In this document: piece after piece, positions 27,118-36,766 of the stretch | Layout: every line of letters begins with the position of its first letter | Numbering within the stretch: the stretch's first letter is position 1 | Source: Caballeronia sordidicola | GTDB lineage: Bacteria; Pseudomonadota; Gammaproteobacteria; Burkholderiales; Burkholderiaceae | Direction of reading: 5' to 3' | DNA length: 64,000 nucleotides | Assembly (NCBI RefSeq): GCF_002220365.1 | Contig: NZ_MTHB01000029.1 | Coordinates: forward strand, 1 to 64,000 | Notes under the pieces: model-generated | Database searches by the model: none | Told to the model about the DNA's origin: nothing | The model's input: the letters and a program-made list of their open reading frames with translations, nothing else | Position numbers and translations under genes: made by a program

Positions 27118-28233
27118 ATGCGTATCGGTCTGCCGAAAGAAATCAAGAACCACGAATATCGGGTCGGGCTGACGCCCGCGGGCGTTCGCGAGTTGGTGTC
27201 TCACGGGCACGAAGTTGTCGTCCAGACAGCGGCGGGTGCGGAGATCGGTTTATCGGATGATGCCTACAAGGCTGCGGGCGCCTCTGTGGTCGACACGGCG
27301 CAGGAGGTCTTCGCGCGCGCGGAGATGATCATCAAGGTGAAGGAGCCCCAACCCGCCGAATGCGCGATGCTGCGCGCGGGGCAAATTCTCTATACATACC
27401 TGCATCTTGCCCCCGACCCGGTGCAGACACGCGCCCTGATCGACTCCAAGGCCATCTGCATTGCATACGAAACAATCACGGGTCCTGGCGGCGGCTTGCC
27501 GTTGCTCGCGCCTATGAGCGAAGTCGCGGGCCGCATGTCGATCCAGGCAGGTGCGGCGCATCTGGAGAAATCGAAGGGAGGGATGGCGTTGCTGCTGGGC
27601 GGTGTTCCGGGCGTGGCCCCGGCGCACGTGGTGATCATTGGTGCAGGCGTGGTCGGGACCAACGCGTTGCAGATAGCAGTTGGCATGGGCGCCCGCGTGA
27701 CGATAATCGATAAGAACCTAGAGCGTCTGCGCGCACTGGACGTAATCTTCGGCAACCGCGTCACCACGCTGTGCTCGAATGTGCAGACGATCGAGGACTC
27801 AGCGCACGCCGCCGATCTCCTGATCGGCGGCGTGCTTATTCCCGGCGCCGCGGCGCCGAAGCTCGTGACCCGCGACATGATTTCGCATATGAAGCCGGGC
27901 GCCGTTGTTGTCGATGTCGCCATCGATCAGGGCGGTTGCTTCGAGACGTCCCACCCCACGACACATACCGATCCGACGTTCATCGTGGACAATGTCGTGC
28001 ATTACTGCGTGGCCAACATGCCGGGTGCTGTGGCGCGAACCTCGACGTTCGCGCTTACGAACGCAACAATCGGGCACGCGCTGGCGATCGCGGACAAAGG
28101 CTGGCGGCGTGCGCTGTCTGATGATCCGCATCTGCGAGCCGGCTTGAACGTGTGCGAGGGGCACGTCACTTACAAGGCCGTTGCACGCGCGCTCGGGTTT
28201 GCCTACGTGGCCGCCGAAAGCCTGCTTACCTGA
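27118..28233 (+). CDS. ald: Alanine dehydrogenase
   Basis: A 371-residue enzyme that interconverts L-alanine and pyruvate plus ammonia with NAD. It begins with the family signature [20 protein letters not shown], then KVKEPQPAE (substrate lysine), YLHLAP (catalytic His), and the NAD fold [19 protein letters not shown] near residues 176-194. AGGAGG lies ten bases before ATG 27118; the open frame reaches back to 27019. In this context it could recycle alanine formed if DoeD uses pyruvate as amino acceptor, releasing the ectoine nitrogen as ammonia. A strong terminator follows. Confidence 0.92.
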   Translation: MRIGLPKEIKNHEYRVGLTPAGVRELVSHGHEVVVQTAAGAEIGLSDDAYKAAGASVVDTAQEVFARAEMIIKVKEPQPAECAMLRAGQILYTYLHLAPDPVQTRALIDSKAICIAYETITGPGGGLPLLAPMSEVAGRMSIQAGAAHLEKSKGGMALLLGGVPGVAPAHVVIIGAGVVGTNALQIAVGMGARVTIIDKNLERLRALDVIFGNRVTTLCSNVQTIEDSAHAADLLIGGVLIPGAAAPKLVTRDMISHMKPGAVVVDVAIDQGGCFETSHPTTHTDPTFIVDNVVHYCVANMPGAVARTSTFALTNATIGHALAIADKGWRRALSDDPHLRAGLNVCEGHVTYKAVARALGFAYVAAESLLT

Positions 28234-28256
28234 GCCGAAACGGAACCGGAGCCATA

Positions 28257-28298
28257 AAAGCCAATGCCTCGCGTTCAACCGCGAGGCATTGGCTTTTT
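28257..28298 (+). terminator. Strong intrinsic terminator after ald
   Basis: AAAGCCAATGCCTCGCG ending at 28273 pairs with CGCGAGGCATTGGCTTT starting at 28280, a 17-bp perfect stem with a 6-nt loop, followed by a T-run to 28298. An A-run precedes it, so it may also stop transcription of the minus-strand gene that ends at 28353. Confidence 0.9.
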
Positions 28299-28352
28299 AC
28301 TGACGGGGTGCTGCAGTCACCAGCGGCCCGTCAGGCATAGTCCCATCAAGCG

Positions 28353-30629
28353 TTACTGACCCGTGTAGCCGACAGGAACCGTAGCGTTGGACTTGGCAAC
28401 CGTCGCATTGCTCGAGACGATATATTGCGGAACTTCAGTCAGCGTTAGCGTCACTTTGCCGTTGGTATAGGGCACCGTGCTGACATTGCCATAACCATCG
28501 ATCTCCGTCACGTTGCCCGATGCGCCGGCCGCGTCCACCTGGAGCGAGTAGCTGGTCGAGTAGGTCTGGCTATAGAGCCCGCCCGATGCCGGCCATTGCG
28601 CATTGCTGTGTGCCCACACGGCCGTCACGACCTTGCCGTTACCGAGTTGCTGGAACGCATAGGCATACGTCCCGGCGGCCGTACCTGTTACGCGGCCAAG
28701 CGTATTGGTGCCGTCAAGCACCCGGGTCAGTGTCGCGAATGCAAGTGCTTCGGGCTTGGGTGAGAGGTTCGATGCACCGTACGCGCCCTGAGCGTCGTTC
28801 AGGTCGAAGAACGTGCCATAACCAGTCTCGCCGGGGTAGTCCGCACCATAGAAGAACGTGGACACTTGCGCGCCGCCACCCAGTGTAATGATGTGCGAGC
28901 GTACGCCAACGGCAGCTTGAGCAAACAGCTGATTCTGCGACGGTGACGTAGGTCCGTAGTTGATGCCCGGATCGTAGCTAGTCCCCGCTTCGGTGACGAA
29001 CAGTTTCATGTTTGGCTTGCCGGCCTGCATGACGGAACGTAACTGACTCATCAGGTTGTCGAGCGCATTTGCCTGATTAGCCGGGTTCGGATCCGAATCC
29101 TGCAGTTCAGGCGGATGGGACGGATAGGTACCGGCATTCCAGTAACCGTGCGTCGACACTGCGTCGATATAGTTCCACAGACCGAGCGCGCCGAAGGTCT
29201 GCAGGTAACCCGTCGTGCAAGTGTCGCAATTGGCCGGGAATGGGTTGGTGGGACCCATCACGATGGCGTTCGGATCAGTGGAGTGCAAGCCCAGATAGGC
29301 AGCCTTGTACATCGCAACAAAGTTTGCCTGACTGTCAGCCCATCCGAGGCTTGGCTCCCAGGTCACCTGGTAGTAGTTGTTCTGCTGGGTCGGATAATTG
29401 GCAGCACGGATCAGGCTCGTGTCGGTGCCCACGCGGCCCATGAAGTTCTGGAACTCGGTCATGTTCACCGGCGCATAGTAGCTGTCGTTGAACTGACCCG
29501 TCTTCGAATCCCATGCCGGCAGTCCGTCAAGACGCACAATGCGCATCTGGTCGGGGTGAGCCTTGTAGAACGGGTCCAGGTCGCTGACGCTCGGCGTATA
29601 GGTGTTGGGGCCGTTCGGCTCCATGGCCGACACTTCGCGGTCGTCGATGGTCCACGAAATTCCCAAATCGTGCAACGCGGCAATGTTGTCGTTGAAGCCC
29701 TGCATGCCGAACCGATGCTGATCCTGGTGTGCATACGTCACCGTGCCAAGGACAGACGTGAGGTTCGGCAACACACCGAAAGTGGCAATGCCCATCGGGC
29801 GTGTACCCATGTTCGGCAACGTGCCGCCATTGGATTGCAACGTGGCAGTAATCGAGCCATAGCCGGACCATGTCGACTTGCACGACATGGTGGCGGTCTG
29901 CACACCGGACTTCACAGCGAAGCTACCTTGCGTCTTGGTGGCGCCGTTAGCATCGGCGACCGACCAGATGACCGTGTCTGCGTTCGGCGAGTTGGTCGTG
30001 ACCGCTATGTTGAACGCTGTGTTATTCGGGAAAATGCGCATGCCGTCAGTTGTCGGCGTGTCGGCGCTGATCAAGCCATTAGCGGTGCCACCTGACGTTT
30101 GTGCAGGCGAGCCACATGAGATGGCCGAAGTACCTGGAGTCGGCGTGGTAGCCGGCGGCGTTGTGACGGGAGGCGTTGTGACGGGTGGCGTGGTCACAGG
30201 CGGAGTCGTAACCGGTGGCGTGGACACCGGCGGCGTCGTGACGGGCGGCGTGGTCACAGGCGGCGTCGTGACGGGCGGCGGCGTCACAGGAGGCGTCACA
30301 GGTTTGGTGGTAGATGCGAGGCTAACCCAGCACGATTTCCCGTAGCCGTAAGCGGGATCGGTCTGAGAGACAGCACCGACATAGCAGCCGACCCCATTCG
30401 TAAAGGCACGCGGGCTGGTCAGCATGGTGGACGGCGAGTTCGGCGGAACGGCGCCGAACACCACGGAGCCCTTGCCGGAAAACGTGCAGTTGTCGTTCTC
30501 ACTCCCGCAGAACGTGTATTTCACGCCGCTGACAGTGATGGTGCTGCTTTGCGCATGGGCGTGACCGACACCGAAGATAGCCAGCGTCGTTGCGACCGAA
30601 ATCGGAAGTAGTCTTAAATATTTCATCAT
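28353..30629 (-). CDS. Secreted glycoside hydrolase-like protein with Pro-Thr linker
   Basis: A 758-residue exported protein. A signal peptide (1-26, ending GHAHA) is followed by a small Cys-containing domain (about 27-104: VKYTFCGSENDNCTF, GVGCYVGAVSQTDPAYGYGKSCW), a PVTTP-repeat linker (about 109-164), a beta-rich domain (170-270) and a (beta/alpha)-barrel-like domain (290-650). The barrel shows YYQVTWEPSLGW (Glu about 425, likely acid/base) and KLFVTEAGTSYDPG (Glu about 547, likely nucleophile), spaced as in clan GH-A families such as GH39. A C-terminal beta domain follows. Action on an exopolysaccharide is plausible given nearby polysaccharide genes; the substrate is not known. It is followed by no close partner and preceded by a long AT-rich intergenic stretch. 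Confidence 0.7.
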   Translation of the reverse strand: MMKYLRLLPISVATTLAIFGVGHAHAQSSTITVSGVKYTFCGSENDNCTFSGKGSVVFGAVPPNSPSTMLTSPRAFTNGVGCYVGAVSQTDPAYGYGKSCWVSLASTTKPVTPPVTPPPVTTPPVTTPPVTTPPVSTPPVTTPPVTTPPVTTPPVTTPPATTPTPGTSAISCGSPAQTSGGTANGLISADTPTTDGMRIFPNNTAFNIAVTTNSPNADTVIWSVADANGATKTQGSFAVKSGVQTATMSCKSTWSGYGSITATLQSNGGTLPNMGTRPMGIATFGVLPNLTSVLGTVTYAHQDQHRFGMQGFNDNIAALHDLGISWTIDDREVSAMEPNGPNTYTPSVSDLDPFYKAHPDQMRIVRLDGLPAWDSKTGQFNDSYYAPVNMTEFQNFMGRVGTDTSLIRAANYPTQQNNYYQVTWEPSLGWADSQANFVAMYKAAYLGLHSTDPNAIVMGPTNPFPANCDTCTTGYLQTFGALGLWNYIDAVSTHGYWNAGTYPSHPPELQDSDPNPANQANALDNLMSQLRSVMQAGKPNMKLFVTEAGTSYDPGINYGPTSPSQNQLFAQAAVGVRSHIITLGGGAQVSTFFYGADYPGETGYGTFFDLNDAQGAYGASNLSPKPEALAFATLTRVLDGTNTLGRVTGTAAGTYAYAFQQLGNGKVVTAVWAHSNAQWPASGGLYSQTYSTSYSLQVDAAGASGNVTEIDGYGNVSTVPYTNGKVTLTLTEVPQYIVSSNATVAKSNATVPVGYTGQ
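30138..30305 (-). repeat. 15-bp coding repeat for the Pro-Thr linker
   Basis: Degenerate tandem copies of a 15-bp unit encode PVTTP (one copy PVSTP), about ten times, within the secreted glycosidase-like gene. Codon-level variation between copies shows that the array is not brand new. Confidence 0.85.
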
Positions 30630-31823
30630 AGTCCCTGTTGTGCTGCTACAAGTATTCCCCGAGGATCGACAAGATCAACCGAAGTCGTCCCGCGTTCGCG
30701 TTTATTTTGGAGCTGAGAGATTTGATGCGAGGATGCTGCTGATCGCTACCGTGCTGCAGCAACGGCGCCCTTCGACAATGTCGAACGCGCTTGCCCTTAC
30801 GGGTTCCGACCGACCGAGGCTCTCGAGTGGAGAATCGGCCAATTACATGAAATAGGCTTTCATATAATTTGTCATCCTGATTAATGGCGAATTGATCCCT
30901 CCCGTCTCTATAGGATCAAAGACAGGAAACGGGGCTTGCTTCACGGAATCTAGTCAGGCGAAATCGTCCTGCTGTCACATGCCCGACTGCGGCTAGGCCG
31001 CACGCGGCGTTCTATCAGCAACTCAGCAGGTGATGGTTTCGCTCAAGTCGTTTGCACACCTATTTATACAAAATGTAAAATCAACTCCATGTAAACGAAA
31101 AAAATGCACAGCCTTGATAGATAACGGCAGGGTAACGGCATGCCTGATCGCCAATTCGTGCATCGACTCACCTCTCGCGGCCGCCCTGGTGCCGCACGCA
31201 TGACCACTCACAGAGCGCCAAGCGCGCGCCCTGGCCGAAGACGTCATACAGGCGAAACGACCGGTTATCCGAGGCGAGCGTGTTAATGCTGCACTGCGAT
31301 ACCCTTCTACGGTTCGGGCGCACAGGTTTTCGCACGTTGAAAGCAGCAATCAATTCACATAGGGTAAATACTTCTGATATGAAGTCGTCTCGCTGCGATC
31401 TGGTATTAGTTACAGTGCACTTTGGATGAACGAATTATATTCGCAAAAAAACGTTTCATTCATGTAACGTTCGCGAAGACTGGGAAATAAGTAGTAGTTC
31501 CTCACACGTTATGCGATGAACGACCGCCATCCCAAAAGAGGCGAGAAAGAGGAAATCTATTCTCAACTTAATGCAGCTGGGCGAATTATTGGTTATTTAA
31601 CTAAATGGAATCGTATGACGTTACCTTTTGTTAATCTTATGGGTAAATATAACCGAATCATTTCGTGGCATTAATCTTAAGAAACGAATATGGGCGATAT
31701 AATAATTTCATTAACTAAAGCTTACTGTTTTCTTTCATAATTAATATGGCTCGCAACGAGGCGAAAATGCCACGCGTGAGTCTTTTGCTGCACTGCATAA
31801 TCCGCTGGTTTGCCGGTCCGGTC
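30630..31823. other. 1.2-kb AT-rich intergenic stretch without a convincing gene
   Basis: Between the glycosidase-like gene and the convergent-tail GNAT gene, both on the minus strand, no open frame looks like a protein. Base composition drops sharply at about 31360-31750, with many A/T runs (for example GATATAATAATTTC near 31694), unlike the GC-rich surroundings. Such stretches in Burkholderia often carry promoters of surface genes bound by H-NS-like proteins; that is general knowledge, not shown here. Confidence 0.6.
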
Positions 31824-32426
31824 TTATTTCAAGCGCATCTTCTGCCGCAGCAATGCCTTTACCTCCGGCCATTCTGAATCAATGATGCTGAACCGCACCG
31901 AGTTGCGCTTGCGGCCGTCGGGCATGATGCGCTCGTGCCGGACAATGCCTTCCTGCTTCGCGCCAATGCGCAGGATAGCCGCTCGGGATTTTTCGTTCAG
32001 CTCGTCAGTGGTGAATTGGATGCGCACAGCGTTCATGGTTTCGAACGCGTAGGTCAGCAGAAGATACTTCGCTTCAGTATTGACACCCGACCGCTGTACC
32101 GAGGCGCTCAGCCAGGAGTGGCCGATTTCGAGCTTTCTATTAACGCGATCGATCTTCCAGAACCGGGTGCTGCCCACCACCTCTCCGGTCTCTCGCTTGA
32201 CAATAACAAACGGCATCACCGTTCCCGCCTGCTGACCTGCCAGCGCAGTGGCAATATACTGCCCTGCCGTCTCGGGACCGGGAACGACCGTCACCTTCAT
32301 GGTCCACAATTCACCATCTGACGCGGCGTTCACCAGCGCCCCCTGATGCGATGACTGCAAAGGACGAAGTTCAATGCTGGGACCGGTCAGCGTAGGTTGG
32401 ATATCATGGGAAACGTCAGGGATCAT
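31824..32426 (-). CDS. GNAT family N-acetyltransferase (RimJ/RimL-like)
   Basis: A 200-residue acetyltransferase. It shows the RimJ/L pattern: IELRPLQSSHQGAL at the N-terminus, GEVVGSTRFWKID for the central strands, LEIGHSWLSASVQRSGVNTEAKYLLL for the acetyl-CoA region, and NEKSRAAILRIGAKQEGIVRHERI before the end. Members acetylate amino groups of proteins or small molecules using acetyl-CoA; the substrate is unknown. The frame opens at TTG 32435, but ATG 32426 is the more likely start. Confidence 0.8.
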   Translation of the reverse strand: MIPDVSHDIQPTLTGPSIELRPLQSSHQGALVNAASDGELWTMKVTVVPGPETAGQYIATALAGQQAGTVMPFVIVKRETGEVVGSTRFWKIDRVNRKLEIGHSWLSASVQRSGVNTEAKYLLLTYAFETMNAVRIQFTTDELNEKSRAAILRIGAKQEGIVRHERIMPDGRKRNSVRFSIIDSEWPEVKALLRQKMRLK

Positions 32427-32580
32427 GGCCAGCAACTTTGCTTTTGAGGGCCTTAATCATAAGTCAAACCCGGACAAGAGATTCCGGTTTGGGGCAACCA
32501 CGGAACTCCGGTCAAGGTCGGGCCGGGTCCTGGACGACCCATCGTCCGTTTGCCCTGCTGGTCGCCAAAACCGCTTCGCA

Positions 32581-33450
32581 TCAAGGCCGGTTTTGCGTCT
32601 TCTGCATCCAGTCCGCAATGCCATCGACTACCTTTCCTTCTATTCCATAGTAGCCATGCGGGGTTAGGGAGCCGCACTCATCCTGCGTACGTTGAGCGCC
32701 GCCGCTCACGGTCAGGACTGCTGCAGGAGCGTGGCGAATCGATTGCGCGATTGACTGCGCCATGGACGGCGGTGCGACCTTGCATCGGTCATCCACGTTA
32801 GCAACAACCAGCGAAGGCACACGGACATCGTCAGGATGTGCATCGAACACTGTTTCATGAGAGCCGCCGAGAATGGACACGGACTCGGTCAGGATCAGGC
32901 CGGCAAGAGAACTTCCTCCCGCATGCGATGCGGCGTTCATGGCGGCGATGGAACCTTGGCTGGTACCAAGCACCCATACAGGGACATTTGCCTGCCTATG
33001 GGCGAACTCAATGATCTTTTTCGTTACCTCTGCATACGCGGCGCTGCTACGCTGCCCTCGCATGGACTGGTGACCCAGCGCATCGACCAGCACGATGCCA
33101 TAACCCTGGTCACGCCAGAGATCGTCCGAGCGCACGACGAAGTTTTTCGCATTCTTGACCTGCCCGCTCTTCTCGATGTCGATCTCGCCGGTGCCGCCGG
33201 GAAACATCACGATGATGCCTTTTGTTTCGCGCCTGGCAGCAGTGTACAAAACACGCTGGAAACCTCCGCCTTGCAAAGGCAGGTCTTCCACTAAGCCCTC
33301 ACCGGCCGACAATACCTCCACGGCCTTGACGCTGTCCGGTGAGGAGTGACGCGACTCTATTTCACGTCCGCAGGCATGCGTGCCGGCAACACAGCAAATG
33401 GCTGCAAGCAACATGCGAAATAGAAAGTGACGCGGCCCAGGTTGAAACAT
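32581..33450 (-). CDS. Exported alpha/beta hydrolase
   Basis: A 289-residue protein with an N-terminal signal sequence (hydrophobic core FRMLLAAICCVAG). The hydrolase fold shows GIIVMFPGGTGE (oxyanion strand), GYGIVLVDALGHQS, the nucleophile elbow LGTSQGSIAAM (Ser in GTSQGS) and a C-terminal TPHGYYG with the likely catalytic His. Substrate unknown. It lies 154 bp upstream of the GNAT gene on the same strand. Confidence 0.75.
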   Translation of the reverse strand: MFQPGPRHFLFRMLLAAICCVAGTHACGREIESRHSSPDSVKAVEVLSAGEGLVEDLPLQGGGFQRVLYTAARRETKGIIVMFPGGTGEIDIEKSGQVKNAKNFVVRSDDLWRDQGYGIVLVDALGHQSMRGQRSSAAYAEVTKKIIEFAHRQANVPVWVLGTSQGSIAAMNAASHAGGSSLAGLILTESVSILGGSHETVFDAHPDDVRVPSLVVANVDDRCKVAPPSMAQSIAQSIRHAPAAVLTVSGGAQRTQDECGSLTPHGYYGIEGKVVDGIADWMQKTQNRP

Positions 33451-34002
33451 TCAACGCTCCTGTCGGGCTAAGCAGCCCAAGTGAATTTACCCGGCGCGCC
33501 GACTTGATCGACCGGAAAAGCGCACAGGGTACAAAGCGAAGATCAGAATGTAAAATATGTTCTATCGGCTATTGCCATATTAATTCCATATACCTGTGTG
33601 GGTCAGGATTGGGGCCTGTCTGCATCCTCTTAGCCTGCCGGCCGCATGGTCCACCGCTGACACTCGTACTCCAATACTAAGTTCCACGGCTTACACCCGA
33701 CTCCACGTTCAGGCTCCTCGGGCCCCGATATTTCATTCTTAGTCCGAATGAATTCGCCCGCGATGATCTTCCGCGGTCAAGCATTCATTTATTCAGAATT
33801 CCATCAAAAAACGTGCTCGATCGCCGCGCAAACGTTTGCATTTCCACATGAGATCAATTCGCCTGACCGCAGGCTGGGTAAGGCTTTGTAACCTCTTCAT
33901 TAACACCAGGTTTTTTTAAAACCGGCTGCTTTTTTCTTGGATTATTACGATATATTACGAGCGCTACAGAACGTTTACGTACTGCCGGGGAGCAGCGAAC
34001 AG

Positions 34003-35097
34003 ATGAAAGCATTGCGCATACTACATAGCGAGTCGTCCAGGGGTTGGGGCGGCCAGGAGCACAGGACGCTCAAGGAAATGATCGTATTGCGCTCCCGGGG
34101 CCACGCTGTGGAAGTCGTCTGCCCTGTCGATGCCCGCCTCGGGGTGCGCGCGAAGGAGGAAGGTTTCACCGTCCACCACGCGAGGATGAAAGGCGGCGCG
34201 GATGTCTCGTCCATGTTGACAATCAAGGCACTGCTGACACGCAGCAATTTCGACGTTCTCAACACGCATAGCGGACACGACAGTATTGTTGCGGGCACTG
34301 CGGGACGGCTCGCCGGCACGCCGCTCGTGGTTCGCACGCGCCACCTCGCTTTGCCCATCAGTTCGCTTGCCACCTACACGTGGATTCCGCATCGCGTCAT
34401 CGCGGTGAGCCGCCATGTGCGCGAGTACCTGATTTCAGCCGGGGTATCGAAGAGCCGCGTTGAAACCATCTACGACGGCATCGTCAAGCCTCCGGCCCTT
34501 TCGCATTCCACGTTGCGCAGTGAACTCGGGCTCGGAGCAGACGCGATCATCGCAGGCATGGTTGCGATCGTGCGCGATAAGAAGGGCCACGAAGATCTGA
34601 TCGATGCGGTGCGGCCCATGCTCGCTGAGCGCCCGAACCTGCATATCGTGATGGCCGGCGACGGGCCGTGGTTCGACAAGATCAAGAATATCGTCGACAG
34701 TCTGGGGATTAGCGATCGTATCCATCTACTAGGCTTTCGCACGGACATTCCCAATGTGCTGCGTGGCTGCGATTTTTTCGTGCTGCCGACGCATCAGGAA
34801 GCATTGGGGCAGTCCTATATAGAAGCTATGGCGGCAGGGTTGCCGGTCATCGGCACGGACGTCGACGGCGTGCCGGAGCTGATCACGCACGGCGTGAACG
34901 GCCTGCTCGTGCCGCCGCACGATATTGCAGCGCTGCGAGCTGCCATTGCCCGCCTGATCGATAACCCGAGGCTGCGCGTGCAACTCGGCGTTGCAGGGCG
35001 GCTCCTGACCGATGCCAGCTTTACGGTCGACGGCATGGCTGACGAAACCATCGACTTCTACGAGCGTGGCATCAACGAACGGCGGCTTAACGCGTGA
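34003..35097 (+). CDS. Glycosyltransferase family 4
   Basis: A 364-residue GT-B glycosyltransferase. The N-terminal domain starts MKALRILHSESSRGWGGQE (acceptor-side glycine loop) and the C-terminal domain has MVAIVRDKKGHEDLIDA, LLGFRTDIPNVL and the donor-binding motif HQEALGQSYIEAMAAGLPVIGTD. It would transfer a sugar from a nucleotide donor to a surface glycan or lipid at the cytoplasmic face. ATG 34003 has GGGGAG ten bases upstream; the frame is open from 33937. It overlaps the deacetylase gene by four bases. The 552 bp before it are AT-rich and gene-free. Confidence 0.88.
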   Translation: MKALRILHSESSRGWGGQEHRTLKEMIVLRSRGHAVEVVCPVDARLGVRAKEEGFTVHHARMKGGADVSSMLTIKALLTRSNFDVLNTHSGHDSIVAGTAGRLAGTPLVVRTRHLALPISSLATYTWIPHRVIAVSRHVREYLISAGVSKSRVETIYDGIVKPPALSHSTLRSELGLGADAIIAGMVAIVRDKKGHEDLIDAVRPMLAERPNLHIVMAGDGPWFDKIKNIVDSLGISDRIHLLGFRTDIPNVLRGCDFFVLPTHQEALGQSYIEAMAAGLPVIGTDVDGVPELITHGVNGLLVPPHDIAALRAAIARLIDNPRLRVQLGVAGRLLTDASFTVDGMADETIDFYERGINERRLNA

Positions 35098-35936
35098 GAA
35101 GGCAAGGCACAGCACAAGCGCATGCGGTGCCCGTACTGATGTATCACCACATCAGTACGTCACCGGGAATGATCACTGTCTCGCCCGATCGCTTTGCGGC
35201 TCAGATGGCCTATCTCGCGCAAGCGGGTTATCAGACAGTGGGGGCCGCGCAATTGAGTGCCTACCTGGCCGGCGGATCGTTGCCGGCAAAGTCGGTCGTG
35301 CTGACCTTCGACGACGGTTATCTCGACAATTGGGTGCACGCCCATCCTGTGCTGCAGCGGCACGGTTTTACCGCCCTGTGCTTTCTGGTCACTAGTTGGC
35401 CCGGCGACGGCGCGCCACGCGTTCACGCGCACTCGGGCGGCGAACTTCCCGAGTTGCTTGGGCATCGTGAAGGGGAACTGGCTATCGAGAGGGGCGAAAC
35501 GGACCGCGCCATCCTGCGGTGGTCCGAGATCGATGCAATGCGTCGCGCGGGGACGTTCGAATTTCATAGCCACACGCATAGCCATGTGCGCTGGGATAAG
35601 GTTGCGCGCAACCGCGAAGAGAAATGTGCGGCGCTAAGGCGTGACCTCCTCGCTGCGCGTGCAGAACTCGAGACGCGTATGGGTGAGGTCTCTGACCACC
35701 TGTGCTGGCCTCAAGGCTTCTACGACGACGACTACCGGCAAGTCGCCCGCGAAACCGGTTTTAGACACTTCTACACGTGCGAGATGGCCCCCAACATTCG
35801 CGGGGCGAAAGAAGCCGGCGAACGATCGATTTATCGGCTGGAGGTGCGGGACCGGCCGCCGTCATGGCTTGCATCAAGGTTGTGGGTGCATAGCCGGCCA
35901 GCCCTGAGCCGAGCTTATCTTGCAGTGAAGCGGTAG
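35094..35936 (+). CDS. Polysaccharide deacetylase family protein (CE4/NodB)
   Basis: A 280-residue carbohydrate esterase. It shows PVLMYHHIST, the first catalytic motif LTFDDGYLDN (catalytic Asp and metal Asp) around residue 70, and the metal-binding motif FHSHTHSH around residue 160, followed by CWPQGFYDD. Such enzymes remove N- or O-acetyl groups from a glycan. The GTG start at 35094 overlaps the glycosyltransferase stop (GTGA), so the two products probably modify the same glycan. No signal peptide is seen, which points to cytoplasmic action on a lipid-linked intermediate. Confidence 0.87.
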   Translation: MRRQGTAQAHAVPVLMYHHISTSPGMITVSPDRFAAQMAYLAQAGYQTVGAAQLSAYLAGGSLPAKSVVLTFDDGYLDNWVHAHPVLQRHGFTALCFLVTSWPGDGAPRVHAHSGGELPELLGHREGELAIERGETDRAILRWSEIDAMRRAGTFEFHSHTHSHVRWDKVARNREEKCAALRRDLLAARAELETRMGEVSDHLCWPQGFYDDDYRQVARETGFRHFYTCEMAPNIRGAKEAGERSIYRLEVRDRPPSWLASRLWVHSRPALSRAYLAVKR

Positions 35937-36095
35937 CGGATGATCGGTCGCTTCATGCGACTGCTTGCTCCCAGTGAGCGACCGCGCAATTTCGTAGCGT
36001 GTTTCACCTGGAAGCACGTCGTCCCACCTCGCTTAATAGCTGCCGGGCCGGGAATTGCTAGAATCGCGGCTCACACGCAACGTGGCCGACCCCTC

Positions 36096-36728
36096 ATGAA
36101 AAATTGCAGCCGCCCGCCGTCAGGCGTCCTATCGCTGGTGCTCGCCATCATGGCGCTTGGGTCGATACCGGCCTGCGCCGCCAGCGACCAGGTTGAAACC
36201 ATCGTCATGGTTCGGCACGGGGAGAAGCCCGCCGCCGGCCTCGGTCAGCTAAGTTGTCAGGGCCTGAATCGTGCGCTCGCGTTACCGAGAGTCATCGAAA
36301 GCAAATACGGCAAACCGGACTTCATTTTTGCGCCTGACCCCGCTAAGGAAAAGAACGATAGCGGCATCAAGTATGACTATGTCCGCCCTCTAGCGACAAT
36401 CGAACCGACTGCGATTTATTTTGGTCTGCCGGTGAACGCATCGATTGGATTTTCAAGGACCGACGACCTGCATGCGACCCTGCTGGCCCCTCAATACAAA
36501 AGCAGTCTGGTTGTAGTCGCTTGGGAACATAAGATTATCGAGGCGCTTGCCCGCAAGATTGTCAGCGACGCCGGCGGCGATGCGGCGAGCGTGCCTCATT
36601 GGGCGAGCGCGGATTACGACAGCATTTATGTGCTGCGTATTACGCAAAGCGCGGACAAGGTCAACGCGATCTTCAGCGTTGACCATGAGGGCCTGAATCA
36701 TCGCTCCGTGACCTGTCCGGGCGCCTAG
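36096..36728 (+). CDS. Exported histidine phosphatase family protein
   Basis: A 210-residue protein with a signal sequence (SGVLSLVLAIMALGSIPACAAS) and the phosphohistidine motif IVMVRHGEKP just after it. The second half has VVVAWEHKIIEALA, with the second active-site His. The family includes phosphatases and mutases; substrate unknown. The open frame starts at 35940, directly after the deacetylase, but ATG 36096 gives the signal peptide at the N-terminus. Confidence 0.78.
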   Translation: MKNCSRPPSGVLSLVLAIMALGSIPACAASDQVETIVMVRHGEKPAAGLGQLSCQGLNRALALPRVIESKYGKPDFIFAPDPAKEKNDSGIKYDYVRPLATIEPTAIYFGLPVNASIGFSRTDDLHATLLAPQYKSSLVVVAWEHKIIEALARKIVSDAGGDAASVPHWASADYDSIYVLRITQSADKVNAIFSVDHEGLNHRSVTCPGA

Positions 36729-36766
36729 CTAACGCCCCAGCCAAATAGCGAACCGGGCCTACGAGC

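Noticed and set aside
21554..28352. Possible genomic island or mobile element around the ectoine genes
   Set aside because: No integrase, transposase, tRNA or flanking direct repeats are visible and base composition matches the surroundings.
30138..30305. Regular short repeats that could suggest a CRISPR array
   Set aside because: The unit is 15 bp, has no unique spacers and codes an in-frame PVTTP linker of a secreted protein.
31023..31349. 108-codon minus-strand frame in the AT-rich gap
   Set aside because: No ribosome site, no domain and a composition unlike a protein.
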